Assembly (NCBI GenBank): GCA_016702645.1 | Contig: JADJDP010000015.1 | Span: 1 to 64,000 of the forward strand | Reading direction: 5' to 3' | From: Flavobacteriales bacterium | GTDB lineage: Bacteria; Bacteroidota; Bacteroidia; Flavobacteriales_F; PHOS-HE28 | Length of the DNA: 64,000 nt | Shown here: one piece after another, positions 16,617 to 26,406 of the stretch | Position numbering within the stretch: position 1 is the stretch's first letter | Layout: each line of letters begins with the position of its first letter | Translations under genes and position numbers: made by a program | Notes under the pieces: generated by a model | Database searches by the model: none | Seen by the model: the letters and a program-made list of their open reading frames with translations, nothing else | Told to the model about the DNA's origin: nothing

Positions 16617-17210
16617 ATGTACGCACGCCACCTCCTTGCACTGCTGCTGGCCAGCACCGTGTGCACGGCGGCCCTCGCGCAGGACGGCGTGTTCCACATC
16701 CTGCGCGGCGATAAAGTATTGGGCAACATCGATGTGCTCCGGGTCACCAAGGGCGACCGCGTGGCCTATTCCATGATCTCGTACACCTCGTTCAACCTCG
16801 TGTGGGACCAGGAAGTGCGCACCGTGGCGCGCACCAGTTATGTGGGCGGGCGCGTGGCGGAGTGCCTCACCACGGTGCATGTGAACGAGGACCTGCGCGA
16901 TAGCAGTGCGCTGCGCACCATTGCCGGTCGCGGACTCTACGTGGTGCATCCGCGTACGGTGTACAGCGCTGCCCTGCCGGACAATCCGTGGACCACCGCG
17001 CGCATGTACTACGAGGAACCCGTGGGACAGGACAGCGTCTTCGTGGAAAGTGAGCTCATCGAGTGCCCCGTGGTCCGCATCGCCCCCGGTGAGTACATCC
17101 TGAAGCTGCCGCGCAAGGAGAACAACCACTATATATACCGCAATGGCCTCCTGCACGAGATCCGCGTGGACCGTGGTTGGCTTTCGCTGGTGTTCAGGCG
17201 TGCGGGTTGA
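16617..17210 (+). CDS. Exported protein, DUF6134-like
   Basis: 197 residues with a signal peptide (MYARHLLALLLASTVCTAAL, then AQ). The rest is beta-rich: FHILRGDKVLGNIDVLRV, YSMISYTSFNLVWDQEV, a central MYYEEPVGQDSVFVESE motif, and ending NHYIYRNGLLHEIRV. This pattern (a polypeptide that ends by reporting a signal or ester-like intermediate, with a YEEP box) resembles the DUF6134 family of Bacteroidota. I am not certain of that family assignment and no function is known. Probably periplasmic. Confidence 0.6.
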   Translation: MYARHLLALLLASTVCTAALAQDGVFHILRGDKVLGNIDVLRVTKGDRVAYSMISYTSFNLVWDQEVRTVARTSYVGGRVAECLTTVHVNEDLRDSSALRTIAGRGLYVVHPRTVYSAALPDNPWTTARMYYEEPVGQDSVFVESELIECPVVRIAPGEYILKLPRKENNHYIYRNGLLHEIRVDRGWLSLVFRRAG

Positions 17211-17286
17211 TGCCATCGAAGGCACCGGCCAACCCGGTTGGCGGCCACCCACGAATGCCGGAAAGCGGTTCGCCTGCGGGATGCCG

Positions 17287-17294
17287 TATGTTCG
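17287..17294 (+). promoter_or_regulatory. Putative -7 box (TATGTTCG), near-leaderless
   Basis: TATGTTCG ends 7 nt before the ATG at 17302. This spacing favours 17302 over the in-frame ATG at 17281 as the start of the DUF1508 gene. Confidence 0.4.
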
Positions 17295-17301
17295 GCGCAC
17301 G

Positions 17302-17625
17302 ATGAGCACGTTCGAACTGTTCCGCGACGAGAACAAAGACCTCTGTTTCCGCCTGAAGACCGCCAGCGGGAAGATCCTCCTTACCAGCGAAGGCTTCTCC
17401 AGCCGTGCCGAGGCCGAAGAAGCCATTGAGCTCGCGCAGCGCCTGGCACCCGAGGCACGCAGCTATGAGCGCAGCCGCAGCGATGCGGGCCACAGCTTCA
17501 CGCTTCAGTCCTATGAGGGCGAAGTGGTGGGTACGGGCGAACTCTTTCCGTCCACGGCAGCACGGGATAAAGGCATCGAGGCCGTGAAGGACGAAGCGCC
17601 GGGAGCGGAAGTGGTGGAGGCGTAG
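17302..17625 (+). CDS. DUF1508 (YegP-like) family protein
   Basis: 107 residues made of two related 45-50 residue units: FELFRDENKDLCFRLKTASG, then ILLTSEGFSSRAEAEEAIE, and SFTLQSYEGEVVGTGELF, then RDKGIEAVK. This tandem is the YegP/DUF1508 fold, a small soluble protein of unknown function found widely in bacteria. The product is acidic at its C-terminus. The gene ends about 60 bp before the G-rich artefact block, and nothing downstream can be trusted until 18760. Confidence 0.85.
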   Translation: MSTFELFRDENKDLCFRLKTASGKILLTSEGFSSRAEAEEAIELAQRLAPEARSYERSRSDAGHSFTLQSYEGEVVGTGELFPSTAARDKGIEAVKDEAPGAEVVEA

Positions 17626-17683
17626 CAGCCCCTTCGGCCCCGCCTGCGGCCGTGCCCCCAGTTTGCCGGAGCAATGGATGAAT

Positions 17684-18750
<1,067 letters not shown>

Positions 18751-18769
18751 CCCGCTGACGGCGGTCTCC

Positions 18770-20176
18770 TCACTTCCCTCCAGCAGCCTCGAACACCGGT
18801 TTCTCCAGCGTGGGTTTGCCGCCGATGTACCGCGCCAGCCAACTCTGCACCTCCCAGTTCCAGTGGATGGAATTCTGCGGGGAGAGGATCCAATGGTTCT
18901 CGTTGGGGTAGATCACCAAGCGCGAAGGCACTCCCATTGCTTGGAGGACGGCGTAGAGCGACATGCCGTTGCCATCGGGCACGCGGTAATCCAACTCACC
19001 ATGCGTGATCAGCATCGGCGTCTTGAAGTTCTTCGCGTAGGTCATGGGATTGTTCTGCTGCAAGCCTTCGGGGTTGTCCCACGGCGTACCTCCAAGCACC
19101 TTCGTGAAACTGTAGCTGGTAACGTCCGCTCCGTACTGCGTGATGAGATCGTTCACGCCCGCGTGGTTGACGATGCACGCGAAACGGTCCGTGTGCCCTT
19201 CGGCCCATGCCGCCATGTAGCCGCCATAGCTGGCACCGGCCGCCGCGATGCGTTTCGGGTCGATGTTGGGGAAGCGCGCCAATAGCACATCGGTGCTGCG
19301 GAGGATGTCATCCAAGGGTTTCACGCCCCACTCGTTGAGGATGCTCTGCGCGAATTGCTGGCCGAAGCCGGTGGAGCCGTGGCGGTTCACCCAGTTCACC
19401 ACGTAGCCGGGTGCGGCGAACGCGTGCGCGTTCCAGCGGTGGCTCCAACTGTCGCGCACCATGGTATGCGGACCGCCGTGCATCAGCTGCACCATCGGGT
19501 AGGTCTTCGCCGCATCGAAACCCGGTGGCAGGATCAACCACCCTTGCACCTTGTCGCCTGCCGCGCCATCGAACCAGTAGCTCTCCACCTTGCCCAGGTC
19601 CAATTGGTCCACGAGCGTTTGGTTGAAACGCGTGAGCTGGCGCACGGCACCGCTCTTCGGGTCCAGGCTGAAGAGCTCGTTCGGCCGGTTGAAGTTGTCG
19701 TTGAGGAAAACGATACGGCCGCTCTTTGCGCTGAGTTCGGTGGATGTGCCTTCGGAGTACACCGGCGTCAGCCCGGTGCCGTCCGCTTTCATTTTGAAGA
19801 TGGGCATCACGCCCTTGTCCTCGGCAGCGAACCATAGCATTCCACCATCCTGCTCCACGCCGGAGATGGTGAGGTCGATCTTCTCGGTGAGCGGTTTGTT
19901 GGTGCCTATGGCGAGATCGTGCCGCCACAACTTGCCCACCTCACCACTGCCGTAGGGGATCGTATGGCGCGTGAACACGATGGAGCGGCCGTCCGGAGCG
20001 AAGGTGGGCCCGCTGTCATCGGCGACATTGTCCGTGGTGAGGTTGCGCATCGTACCGGATCCATCGGTGGGTACCAGGCACACATCGTTGTTGGGGTTAC
20101 CACTGTAAGGTGGCGGTGTGGTGTTCACGGTCACCGCCACCAGCGAGCCGTCCGGGTGAAAGATCATAGTCCACAT
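18770..20176 (-). CDS. S9 family peptidase, C-terminal segment (propeller end and catalytic domain)
   Basis: Joins the segment at 20097-20924 after a one-base shift near 20165, restoring SGNVDYDFHPDGSLVAV. Contains the last propeller blades (PTFAPDGRSIVFTRH, RNLTTDNVADDSG) and the complete alpha/beta hydrolase domain. The nucleophile Ser is in AAGASYGGYMAAW, the Asp region is HGELDYRVPDGNG, and the His is in YPNENHWIL. Prolyl-oligopeptidase-like enzymes of this type (DPP4/acylaminoacyl peptidase group) cleave dipeptides or acylated residues. The stop codon is intact, 20 bp beyond the artefact block. Confidence 0.88.
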   Translation of the reverse strand: MWTMIFHPDGSLVAVTVNTTPPPYSGNPNNDVCLVPTDGSGTMRNLTTDNVADDSGPTFAPDGRSIVFTRHTIPYGSGEVGKLWRHDLAIGTNKPLTEKIDLTISGVEQDGGMLWFAAEDKGVMPIFKMKADGTGLTPVYSEGTSTELSAKSGRIVFLNDNFNRPNELFSLDPKSGAVRQLTRFNQTLVDQLDLGKVESYWFDGAAGDKVQGWLILPPGFDAAKTYPMVQLMHGGPHTMVRDSWSHRWNAHAFAAPGYVVNWVNRHGSTGFGQQFAQSILNEWGVKPLDDILRSTDVLLARFPNIDPKRIAAAGASYGGYMAAWAEGHTDRFACIVNHAGVNDLITQYGADVTSYSFTKVLGGTPWDNPEGLQQNNPMTYAKNFKTPMLITHGELDYRVPDGNGMSLYAVLQAMGVPSRLVIYPNENHWILSPQNSIHWNWEVQSWLARYIGGKPTLEKPVFEAAGGK

Positions 20177-20924
20177 TACCGCTGGGCTGGAACGGACGGT
20201 CCCACTTCGGTGTGAGGTCCGTGCATGCCCTGGTCGCGAGGTCCACGCGCACGAGGCGGTTCGCAACGGTATCGGTGAGCCAACGATCGAAGTAGCGATA
20301 GTGGCGGTCCTCGGTCACCTTCGCGGTCATCTTGGAATCGGTGCGCCGCTTGATCTCTTTCTCCATGGCGGCGATGTCGTCCTTGCTCCACTTGCCCACC
20401 AGACCTGGAATGCAGGTGGTGGCCATGATCACGCTCTTGCCATCGGGCATCCAGCGCGGATCGGAAAGTGCGAACGGAAGTTCCAGGATCTTCTCCGCCT
20501 CGCCGCCATCGGTACGGATCACATAGAGCGCGGCGACCTTGTCCTCGCCGCGTTTGGAAACGAACGCGATGCGCGTGCCGTCCGGGCTCCAGGTCGGTGA
20601 GCCGTCGCCCGCTTGCGCCGTAGTGAGCTTACGCGGCTCGCCACCAGCCACCGGCACCAGCCAGATGTTGCTCGTGGGTTTGTTCTTCTCGATGGACCAT
20701 TCCTGCACCACGATGGCAGCGGTGCGGCCGTCGGGGGATAGCTCCGGGCTGCTCAGGCGCTTCACGGCCCAGAGGTCCTGCGGTGTGATCACTCGCTTGC
20801 CGGGTGCTTGGGCAAGGAGATCGGTTGGCAGAGCCAGCACAAAGGCGGCAAAGACGAACAACGTCGTGCGACGAAGGATCATCCCGATCATACCATGGCC
20901 ATACGTTGCATCCAGCTTGTTCAT
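20097..20924 (-). CDS. S9 family peptidase, N-terminal segment (signal peptide and propeller)
   Basis: In frame to about 20165; the last 23 codons are out of frame. Three candidate starts (20924, 20891, 20882) all precede the signal peptide (ILRRTTLFVFAAFVLALPTD, then LLAQ). WD40-like TolB/S9 propeller blades follow (SSPELSPDGRTAAIVV, SPTWSPDGTRIAFVSKRG, DPRWMPDGKSVIM). A TACATTGC box lies at 20991-20998. Together with the downstream segment the protein would be about 700 residues, the normal length, so I read the break as an error in an otherwise functional periplasmic peptidase. Confidence 0.85.
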   Translation of the reverse strand: MNKLDATYGHGMIGMILRRTTLFVFAAFVLALPTDLLAQAPGKRVITPQDLWAVKRLSSPELSPDGRTAAIVVQEWSIEKNKPTSNIWLVPVAGGEPRKLTTAQAGDGSPTWSPDGTRIAFVSKRGEDKVAALYVIRTDGGEAEKILELPFALSDPRWMPDGKSVIMATTCIPGLVGKWSKDDIAAMEKEIKRRTDSKMTAKVTEDRHYRYFDRWLTDTVANRLVRVDLATRACTDLTPKWDRPFQPSGNVDYDLSPGRLAGGGDREHHTATLQW

Positions 20925-21152
20925 CGTGCTATCATCTAGGGATTTCCGGGCTGCGTTCGAGCGGCTTCCACCGAAGCATCCGGGCTTGGCGCAATGTAGC
21001 GGACGATGGGGAAGCGGGTAGTGTCTCAGGTCGTCAACTGAGTTGGAAGTCCGAACAGTCACCAGACGCACTGCGGGTGTTCCTGCCGTTTTGACCCACC
21101 AGCGCCATTGGTATGCACGTTGCTACATGCGTGCTGAACCAAAGGACCCAAG

Positions 21153-21839
21153 ATGACAGGAGCATGGATGATAGGTATCGTGGTGATGCTGGTGAGCCTG
21201 CTGGTGAGCCAGCAGCTCAAAAGCCGGTTCGCGCGGTATTCCAAAATACCCTTGAGCAATGGCATGAGCGGCCGCGAGATAGCGGAGCAGATGCTGGCGG
21301 ATAACGGCATCCATGACGTGCGTGTGGTGAGCGTGCCGGGCCAGTTGACCGACCACTACGACCCCACCAAACGCACGGTGAACTTGAGCGAGCCGGTGTA
21401 CAATGGTCGCAATGCGGCCGCCGCTGCGGTGGCCGCGCATGAGTGCGGCCATGCCGTGCAACACGCCACGGCCTATTCCTGGTTGAACCTCCGGAGCAAA
21501 TTGGTGCCGGTGGTGAGCGTTACCAGCAATGTGGTGCAATGGGTGCTGCTCGGCGGCATCCTGCTCATCAACACCTTCCCGCAATTGCTGCTGGTGGGCA
21601 TCGTCATGTTCGCCATGATCACGCTCTTCAGCTTGGTCACGCTCCCGGTGGAGTACGATGCAAGCAACCGGGCGCTGGCTTGGATCAAGCGCAATGGCAT
21701 CGTGAACACCACGGAGTATGCCATGAGCGCCGATGCCTTGAAGTGGGCCGCGCGCACCTACTTGATCGCAGCGATCGGGTCCATCGCCACACTGCTTTAC
21801 TACATCATGATATTCGCTGGCGGGCGCAGCCGGAATTGA
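21153..21839 (+). CDS. YugP-like membrane zinc metallopeptidase (PF04298)
   Basis: 228 residues. An N-terminal membrane helix is followed by a short soluble domain with GMSGREIAEQMLADNGI, DHYDPTKRTVNLS and the zinc motif AAHECGHAVQHA (HExxH, here HECGH). Three further membrane helices follow (about 120-165 and 200-220), with LPVEYDASNRALAW between them. The order is exactly that of the Zn_peptidase_2/YugP family, a predicted integral membrane protease whose substrate is unknown. Monocistronic, divergent from the S9 gene. Confidence 0.92.
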   Translation: MTGAWMIGIVVMLVSLLVSQQLKSRFARYSKIPLSNGMSGREIAEQMLADNGIHDVRVVSVPGQLTDHYDPTKRTVNLSEPVYNGRNAAAAAVAAHECGHAVQHATAYSWLNLRSKLVPVVSVTSNVVQWVLLGGILLINTFPQLLLVGIVMFAMITLFSLVTLPVEYDASNRALAWIKRNGIVNTTEYAMSADALKWAARTYLIAAIGSIATLLYYIMIFAGGRSRN

Positions 21840-21973
21840 GGAAGGTCAACCTTCAGGGGGGCCAGCTGTTCCGCCTGGTAGCCGGGTAGTGTCCCCTTCT
21901 TGCCGCCCATGCCATATCGAATGAGCCCGTAAAGGCCGATCAGGACGACCGCAGGCAGCACCACGCGACGCAT
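21800..21973 (-). CDS. Possible small membrane protein of 57 residues
   Basis: Short frame MRRVVLPAVVLIGLYGLIRY, then GMGGKKGTLPGY and a Pro/Leu-rich tail. It has one predicted membrane helix close to the N-terminus and a positively charged start. It overlaps the 3' end of the convergent YugP-like gene by 40 nt and lies downstream of the macroglobulin gene. No homologue is recognised. It could be a chance frame; the well-formed helix and lack of any other content between 21840 and 22148 are the only arguments for it. Confidence 0.3.
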   Translation of the reverse strand: MRRVVLPAVVLIGLYGLIRYGMGGKKGTLPGYQAEQLAPLKVDLPQFRLRPPANIMM

Positions 21974-22148
21974 CAGACTATCGCAGTTGGAGCCCTGGGG
22001 TTGGGCCCCGGTTTTGGTGCGGCGTGTACCATGTTAACGGGCGCATCCATCATGGTGCCACAAGGGATGCGTGCGTGGCGACCATCGCCAATGGGCACAA
22101 GCACGGGGAAGGTCTTGCCCGAACCATGAGCACTTTCTTGCCGAAATG

Positions 22149-22177
22149 AAGAACGGCGACCATCGGTCGCCGTTCTT
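22149..22177. terminator. Perfect 13-bp hairpin, probable terminator
   Basis: AAGAACGGCGACC and GGTCGCCGTTCTT pair perfectly around ATC. It lies 40 bp beyond the stop codon of the macroglobulin gene. The T-run is weak on both strands, so it may also act as an mRNA 3' stabilising hairpin. Confidence 0.6.
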
Positions 22178-22185
22178 GGTTTATT

Positions 22186-22216
22186 GTCAGGCTGAGCTTG
22201 TCCAAGCCTGCCGAAC
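22186..22216. repeat. Diverged copy of the GAGCYTGTCGAA palindromic repeat
   Basis: GTCAGGCTGAGCTTGTCCAA then GCCTGCCGAAC resembles the dispersed repeat seen at 31514, 32317, 44328 and 63527, here with mismatches. It lies between the stop codon of the macroglobulin gene and the hairpin at 22149. Confidence 0.45.
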
Positions 22217-22217
22217 C

Positions 22218-24632
22218 CTATTTCTCTGCTGTTGCATTCCCGCCCGCCTGCACAACTTCCACCCAACGGCCCATGCTGCGGGCGTTCACGGTGTGGTCGT
22301 ACATCGCTTCGCAGAAAGCACCAGGGAGATAGTAGCGACCGGTGTAGCTGGCGTTGAGCAATACGCGGTAGGTGTGGCTCTGCTGGCGCCATAGATCGAA
22401 GTAGGTGAGCACGCGATCATCGCGGATGTCCTGGTAGGTGTACGGTCCTTGTGCCGCGCCACCCAGTGTTCCCTCAAGTCGCGTATTGCGGATCTCCCAG
22501 CCGCTTGGGAAGATCTGCGAGAGCGCGAGTTGCTGGTAACCATCCACGATACCGGGGTGCGTGAGCGTGACCACCGCCACGAAATCCGTGCCCTGCTCGA
22601 TGCGCGCGGGGTCGAGGATGGTGCCGTCCATGAGCGTGTAGCTCACCGACATGGCCAAGCCGCTGCTGCTCGCTTTCTCCTCACCGGCCAGCGGTGTGCC
22701 TGAGCGCACGAGGCGCACATAGAGCAGGTTCTTGCCGGTGTTCTTCACCCCGACCGCGCTCTTGCCATCGGGCACGGGCAGGTCGGTTTGCGAGATCGCT
22801 TTCTCACTGAAGCGCTCGGTGCTCTTGCCGCCAACGTTGAGGGTGAAGCTCATGCCCTTGCCGAGGGCGCTCTTTTCCGCAAGGCGCGCCACGGCGAGCA
22901 AACCGAAGGCAGTGCTCTGCGTGCTGTACCAACCCTCGCTGCTCAAGCGCTTGGCGATGCGCTGGATCACGGGAACGCTCTTGGAGGTTTCGCCCATCAC
23001 GAGCAAGGCTTCCGCGATGAGGGCTTCGTCGCGCAGGTCGCTGCCGTAGGTCCAGTATTGCTCGGTGTAGGGATGTACCGTGGTGTCCACGTTCTTCACC
23101 AGTTCCTGCGCCACGTCCTTGCGACCGATGTGCGCGTACGCTGCAGCGAGCAACCAGCGCGCTTGCTGGCCCAGGTCGCCTTGTTCGCGCAAGCGGTTCA
23201 TGGCGGGCAGTTCCTGCGCTTTCGCGATCGCGAGCACATAGAGACGATAGGCCTGCGTGAGCTGGATGTTGTAGCGGTTCCAACCGGTGGGCACGATGCC
23301 GTTCCACTCACGAGCTTGTTTGCGCTGGAAGCTCACCCAATTCGTTTTCATGTTTCCAGGTGCATGGAAGCCCTGGCGTTCCGCTTCCACGATGAAGTGG
23401 CCGGCGTAGATGGAGGTCCAGTTGTCGTAGTAGTCTCCACCGGGCCAGTAGTTGAAGCCTCCGTCCGTGCGTTGGAACTGCGTCATCTTCCGCAAGGCGG
23501 CATCCACGTTCGCGCGCATTCGCTGCTCGTAGCTCGCGGGCATGTCCATCACCTTCGCGAGGAAGAGCTGCGGGAAGGCTTTGGACGTTGTTTGCTCCAA
23601 ACAGCCGTGCGGATAGTCGATGAGGTACTTGAGGCGACGACCCATGTCCACCGGTGGCACGGTGCTGATCTCCAGGTACGCGCTGTTGGTGCCTTTGATG
23701 CCCAGCGGCACCGGCGTTGCGCTCCAACTCTTGCCTGCTTCCAGGACTGCTTCGGTCACTTCCGTCGCAGGCATGTTCGGTTGGCGCACCTGTAGCTCGA
23801 TCTTCTCGGATGCGCTTTCCCCCGCGCCGCTCACCGTCACTTTCATTTTCGCCACGCCGATCGCTTCCTTCACTTTCACGCGGAAGGTGACCACTTGGTC
23901 GCCCATGGCACTGAAGCGGATCGTCTTCTGCGCCGGTCCTTCGGGGACCAGCAGATTGTTCGGCTCCAGTTTCACCATCACGTCCTTCACTTTCGGGTCC
24001 ATCGCGAACACGGTCACCGGCAGGTCGGCTGTTTCGCCGGGTGCCAGCACGCGCGGAAGCGTTGCGAGCACCATCAACGGTTTTCGCACCGGCACGGCCT
24101 TCTCGGCATGGCCGTACGACTTCTCACCATCGGTGGCCACCACCATCACGCGCACACTGCCCACGTAGTTGCTGATGGTGAAATCGTGCTTCGCTTTCTT
24201 ACCACGTTCCAATTTGAACGGGCCAACGAAGCGCACCACCGGCTTGAAACGGTTGGCCCGTGCGGCGTCGCCCTTGCCGGCATCATCGCTACCGCCGAGC
24301 GCCAGCACACGTTGGATCTGCTGGCCGAAAGCACCGATGACGTGATCGTAAAGGTCCCAGGTGCGCACACCGAGCGCTTCGCGTGCATAGAAGTGTGCCC
24401 ACGGATCGGGCGTTTTGAAGCGTGTGATGTCCAATAAGCCCTCATCCACGATGGCGAGCGTGTAGGTCATGCCTTGTCCGCTCTTCTCCGCTACTTCCCC
24501 GCTGAACGGCACATCGGTGCGGATCTCTTTCACGGGGCCGCCCTTCAGGCTCAGGGCGAGGGTTGCAGGTGCGGCGGCATCCTCCACCATGATGGGGATG
24601 GCCCCGTAGAGGCGGATGGGCAGGTCGTTCCC
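22218..24632 (-). CDS. Alpha-2-macroglobulin family protein, C-terminal segment with thioester
   Basis: In frame from about 24632 (DLPIRLYGAIPIMVEDA) to the stop: about 800 residues. It contains the MG domains after the bait region, the A2M domain (TYTLAIVDEGLLDITRF, FKLERGKKAKHDFTI), the thioester loop HGCLEQTTSKAFPQL (Cys and Gln of CLEQ form the bond) and the alpha/alpha-toroid with repeated FQRTDGGFNYWPGGDYYD. A receptor-binding-like domain ends it. The thioester would covalently trap a protease that cuts the bait region. This is the last of six segments of one gene spanning 22218-27722. Confidence 0.88.
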   Translation of the reverse strand, partial: GNDLPIRLYGAIPIMVEDAAAPATLALSLKGGPVKEIRTDVPFSGEVAEKSGQGMTYTLAIVDEGLLDITRFKTPDPWAHFYAREALGVRTWDLYDHVIGAFGQQIQRVLALGGSDDAGKGDAARANRFKPVVRFVGPFKLERGKKAKHDFTISNYVGSVRVMVVATDGEKSYGHAEKAVPVRKPLMVLATLPRVLAPGETADLPVTVFAMDPKVKDVMVKLEPNNLLVPEGPAQKTIRFSAMGDQVVTFRVKVKEAIGVAKMKVTVSGAGESASEKIELQVRQPNMPATEVTEAVLEAGKSWSATPVPLGIKGTNSAYLEISTVPPVDMGRRLKYLIDYPHGCLEQTTSKAFPQLFLAKVMDMPASYEQRMRANVDAALRKMTQFQRTDGGFNYWPGGDYYDNWTSIYAGHFIVEAERQGFHAPGNMKTNWVSFQRKQAREWNGIVPTGWNRYNIQLTQAYRLYVLAIAKAQELPAMNRLREQGDLGQQARWLLAAAYAHIGRKDVAQELVKNVDTTVHPYTEQYWTYGSDLRDEALIAEALLVMGETSKSVPVIQRIAKRLSSEGWYSTQSTAFGLLAVARLAEKSALGKGMSFTLNVGGKSTERFSEKAISQTDLPVPDGKSAVGVKNTGKNLLYVRLVRSGTPLAGEEKASSSGLAMSVSYTLMDGTILDPARIEQGTDFVAVVTLTHPGIVDGYQQLALSQIFPSGWEIRNTRLEGTLGGAAQGPYTYQDIRDDRVLTYFDLWRQQSHTYRVLLNASYTGRYYLPGAFCEAMYDHTVNARSMGRWVEVVQAGGNATAEK

Positions 24633-25258
24633 CCGCCGTTTCTGCCCGTGAGTTCATGCGGTTGCACCAGGGTCACGTGCGCGTAGATGTTCGGCGCCAT
24701 GTCCGCGGTGACCAGGAACCTGTGGCGGGTCTCCTTTTCCTTCAGGTCCACCCACACTGCATCGAGCACCCGGCTGCCGGTTTCCAAGCTCACCAATGCA
24801 CGACCGGTGCCGCTGCTGGGAATGATGAGCGTGGCCTTGTCGCCCACGGCGTATTTCTCCTTGTCGCTGTTGAAGCTGAGCATCGCTGCTTCATCAGGGT
24901 CCTGGCGGCGGGAACGGCCTTCCCATCCCGGCCAGTCGAGGTAGAGTTGCACACCGCTGCTGTGTCCGCTGGCGGGATCGGTGATGCGCACGGCGAAGCG
25001 GCCCCAGTCCGGACGATCGATGCGGAACTTGTAGATCGCACGTCCTTTCGCATCGGTGGTGAGCTCCGCTTCCTGGCGCAGTTCCACGCTGGGCGAACTG
25101 ATGTAGCTCGCCGCGCCGGTGATGCTGCCATCCCACCACCAGTTGTAGTTCATCTTGTACACCTGCGCTTTCAGGGCGTGCCCGGCGAGCGGCTTGCCCT
25201 TCGCATCGATGCTCGCAATGGTGAACTTGTAGGTGGTATCGGTGATGTAGGACGGTCC
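24551..25258 (-). CDS. Alpha-2-macroglobulin family protein, segment 5 (bait-region side)
   Basis: Reads TDTTYKFTIASIDAKGKPL, VYKMNYNWWWDG, DAKGRAIYKFRIDRPDWGRF, ending LVQPHELTGRN. It joins the downstream segment after an indel in a GGGGG run near 24632. The region covers MG-type domains and, by position, the bait region. Codons beyond about 24632 are out of frame. Confidence 0.75.
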   Translation of the reverse strand, partial: GPSYITDTTYKFTIASIDAKGKPLAGHALKAQVYKMNYNWWWDGSITGAASYISSPSVELRQEAELTTDAKGRAIYKFRIDRPDWGRFAVRITDPASGHSSGVQLYLDWPGWEGRSRRQDPDEAAMLSFNSDKEKYAVGDKATLIIPSSGTGRALVSLETGSRVLDAVWVDLKEKETRHRFLVTADMAPNIYAHVTLVQPHELTGRNGGGTTCPSASTGPSPSWWRMPPHLQPSP

Positions 25259-25734
25259 ATGCTGGCATCGCCCCCGGCCTCGAACACGCGTGTGACGATG
25301 TTGGTGTTCACCACGGCGGGTGCGCTTCGACCCATGTTCAGTTCCAGCGGGAACTCGGCTTCACCCGTGTCGCTCAGCGTGCCATCGAAAGCCACTTGTT
25401 CTTCCTCCGGTACCCAGGTGCGCAGGTCGTTGAACTGGAACTTGTCGTAGCCCTTGAAGTCGGGCCAGCCGCCGCTCATGGTCACGGTCACGCGGCTCTT
25501 CAGGTTGCGGGCAGGTGCGCCGTGCAGCCAGTTGCTGCGCAGTTTGATGTCCACCGCTGCCTGTTCACGCTCCTTATCGGCTGGTCCATCGGGCAGGTCG
25601 ATCAGCACCTTCAAGCGATTGGGCTTCACCGTTTCGATGCGGATGCTCTTGTGGAAGGCCGTTCCACCCACGCGCACCATGGCGTTCCAGAAACCGGTAG
25701 GTGCATCGGGCGAAGTGGCGCATGCGGAAGGCAT
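25171..25734 (-). CDS. Alpha-2-macroglobulin family protein, segment 4
   Basis: In frame from about 25725 (DAPTGFWNAMVRVGGTAF) to about 25258 (RVFEAGGDASMDR). Contains KVLIDLPDGP, LKSRVTVTMSGGWPDFKGY and ELNMGRSAPAVVNTNIVTRV, beta-sandwich MG domains. Frame breaks occur at both ends. Confidence 0.75.
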   Translation of the reverse strand: MPSACATSPDAPTGFWNAMVRVGGTAFHKSIRIETVKPNRLKVLIDLPDGPADKEREQAAVDIKLRSNWLHGAPARNLKSRVTVTMSGGWPDFKGYDKFQFNDLRTWVPEEEQVAFDGTLSDTGEAEFPLELNMGRSAPAVVNTNIVTRVFEAGGDASMDRPTSPIPPTSSPLRASMRRASRSPGTP

Positions 25735-26082
25735 ACACGCCGTTCACCGCGTTGGTGCGGACATGCTTCTGGTCGAGGCGACCGCGCGGGTCGGTCATCT
25801 CCAACACCACGGGATGTTCCTTGGGGAGCTTGTGCCAGGGGTCCTGCAGCATGAAGCCGAGGTAGAGCGAATCGCCCGGGCGCCATACGCCGCGCTCTCC
25901 ATAGAGGAAGCCCTTCAAGCCCTTGTCGATGGCTTCGCCCGCCACGTCCAAGTTGCTCACCGAGAGTGCGGATCCGTCATCGAGCTTGAGGTAGCCGCGC
26001 TGCGAACCCTTGCTGGCAACGAGCAGGAAGGGCTTGTGCTTGGTGCCGGGGAGGGTCGCAAGTCCTTCGCGGTCGGTCAGCG
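25574..26082 (-). CDS. Alpha-2-macroglobulin family protein, segment 3
   Basis: In frame from about 26082 (ALTDREGLATLPGTKHKPF) to about 25725. Holds the MG2-like signature FLYGERGVWRPGDSLYLGFM and VVLEMTDPRGR, the best conserved part of bacterial macroglobulins (YTDRGIYRPGD in others). Codons below about 25725 are out of frame. Confidence 0.78.
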
Positions 26083-26406
26083 CTGACCCATGCTCTTGCG
26101 CTGCAGGTCCAGAACCTCCAGCTTCACACCGCTCATGGGCTTGGCGGTCTTCAGGTCGCTCACAGCGATCAGCATACTGCCATCGTTGCCCACTTTGCCG
26201 ATCAAGCCGATGTCCGATGCGAGGATGTTGCGCGAAGTGCTCGTGTTGCGGTAGAAGTACGAAGCCGTGCAGGGATCCCCGCGCTCCTCGTAGTTGTAGT
26301 CCTCGTAGTAATAGTCGCCTTCGTACTCGTCGTAGTAGTAGTGATCACCAGCATTGTCGTAGGTGGCTTGTTCATCCTCCCAGCTGCGCTCGCGCGGTTC
26401 CTCCAC
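26077..26406 (-). CDS. Alpha-2-macroglobulin family protein, segment 2, with Tyr/Asp/Glu-rich stretch
   Basis: Begins EEPRERSWEDEQATYDNAGD and continues as a very acidic, tyrosine-rich run (HYYYDEYEGDYYYEDYNY, about residues 17-45) before ASYFYRNTSTSRNILASDIG and MIAVSDLKTAKPMSGVKLEV-like MG sequence. The acidic Tyr run is not a usual part of the family and looks like an inserted surface loop. Confidence 0.72.
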   Translation of the reverse strand: MEEPRERSWEDEQATYDNAGDHYYYDEYEGDYYYEDYNYEERGDPCTASYFYRNTSTSRNILASDIGLIGKVGNDGSMLIAVSDLKTAKPMSGVKLEVLDLQRKSMGQR

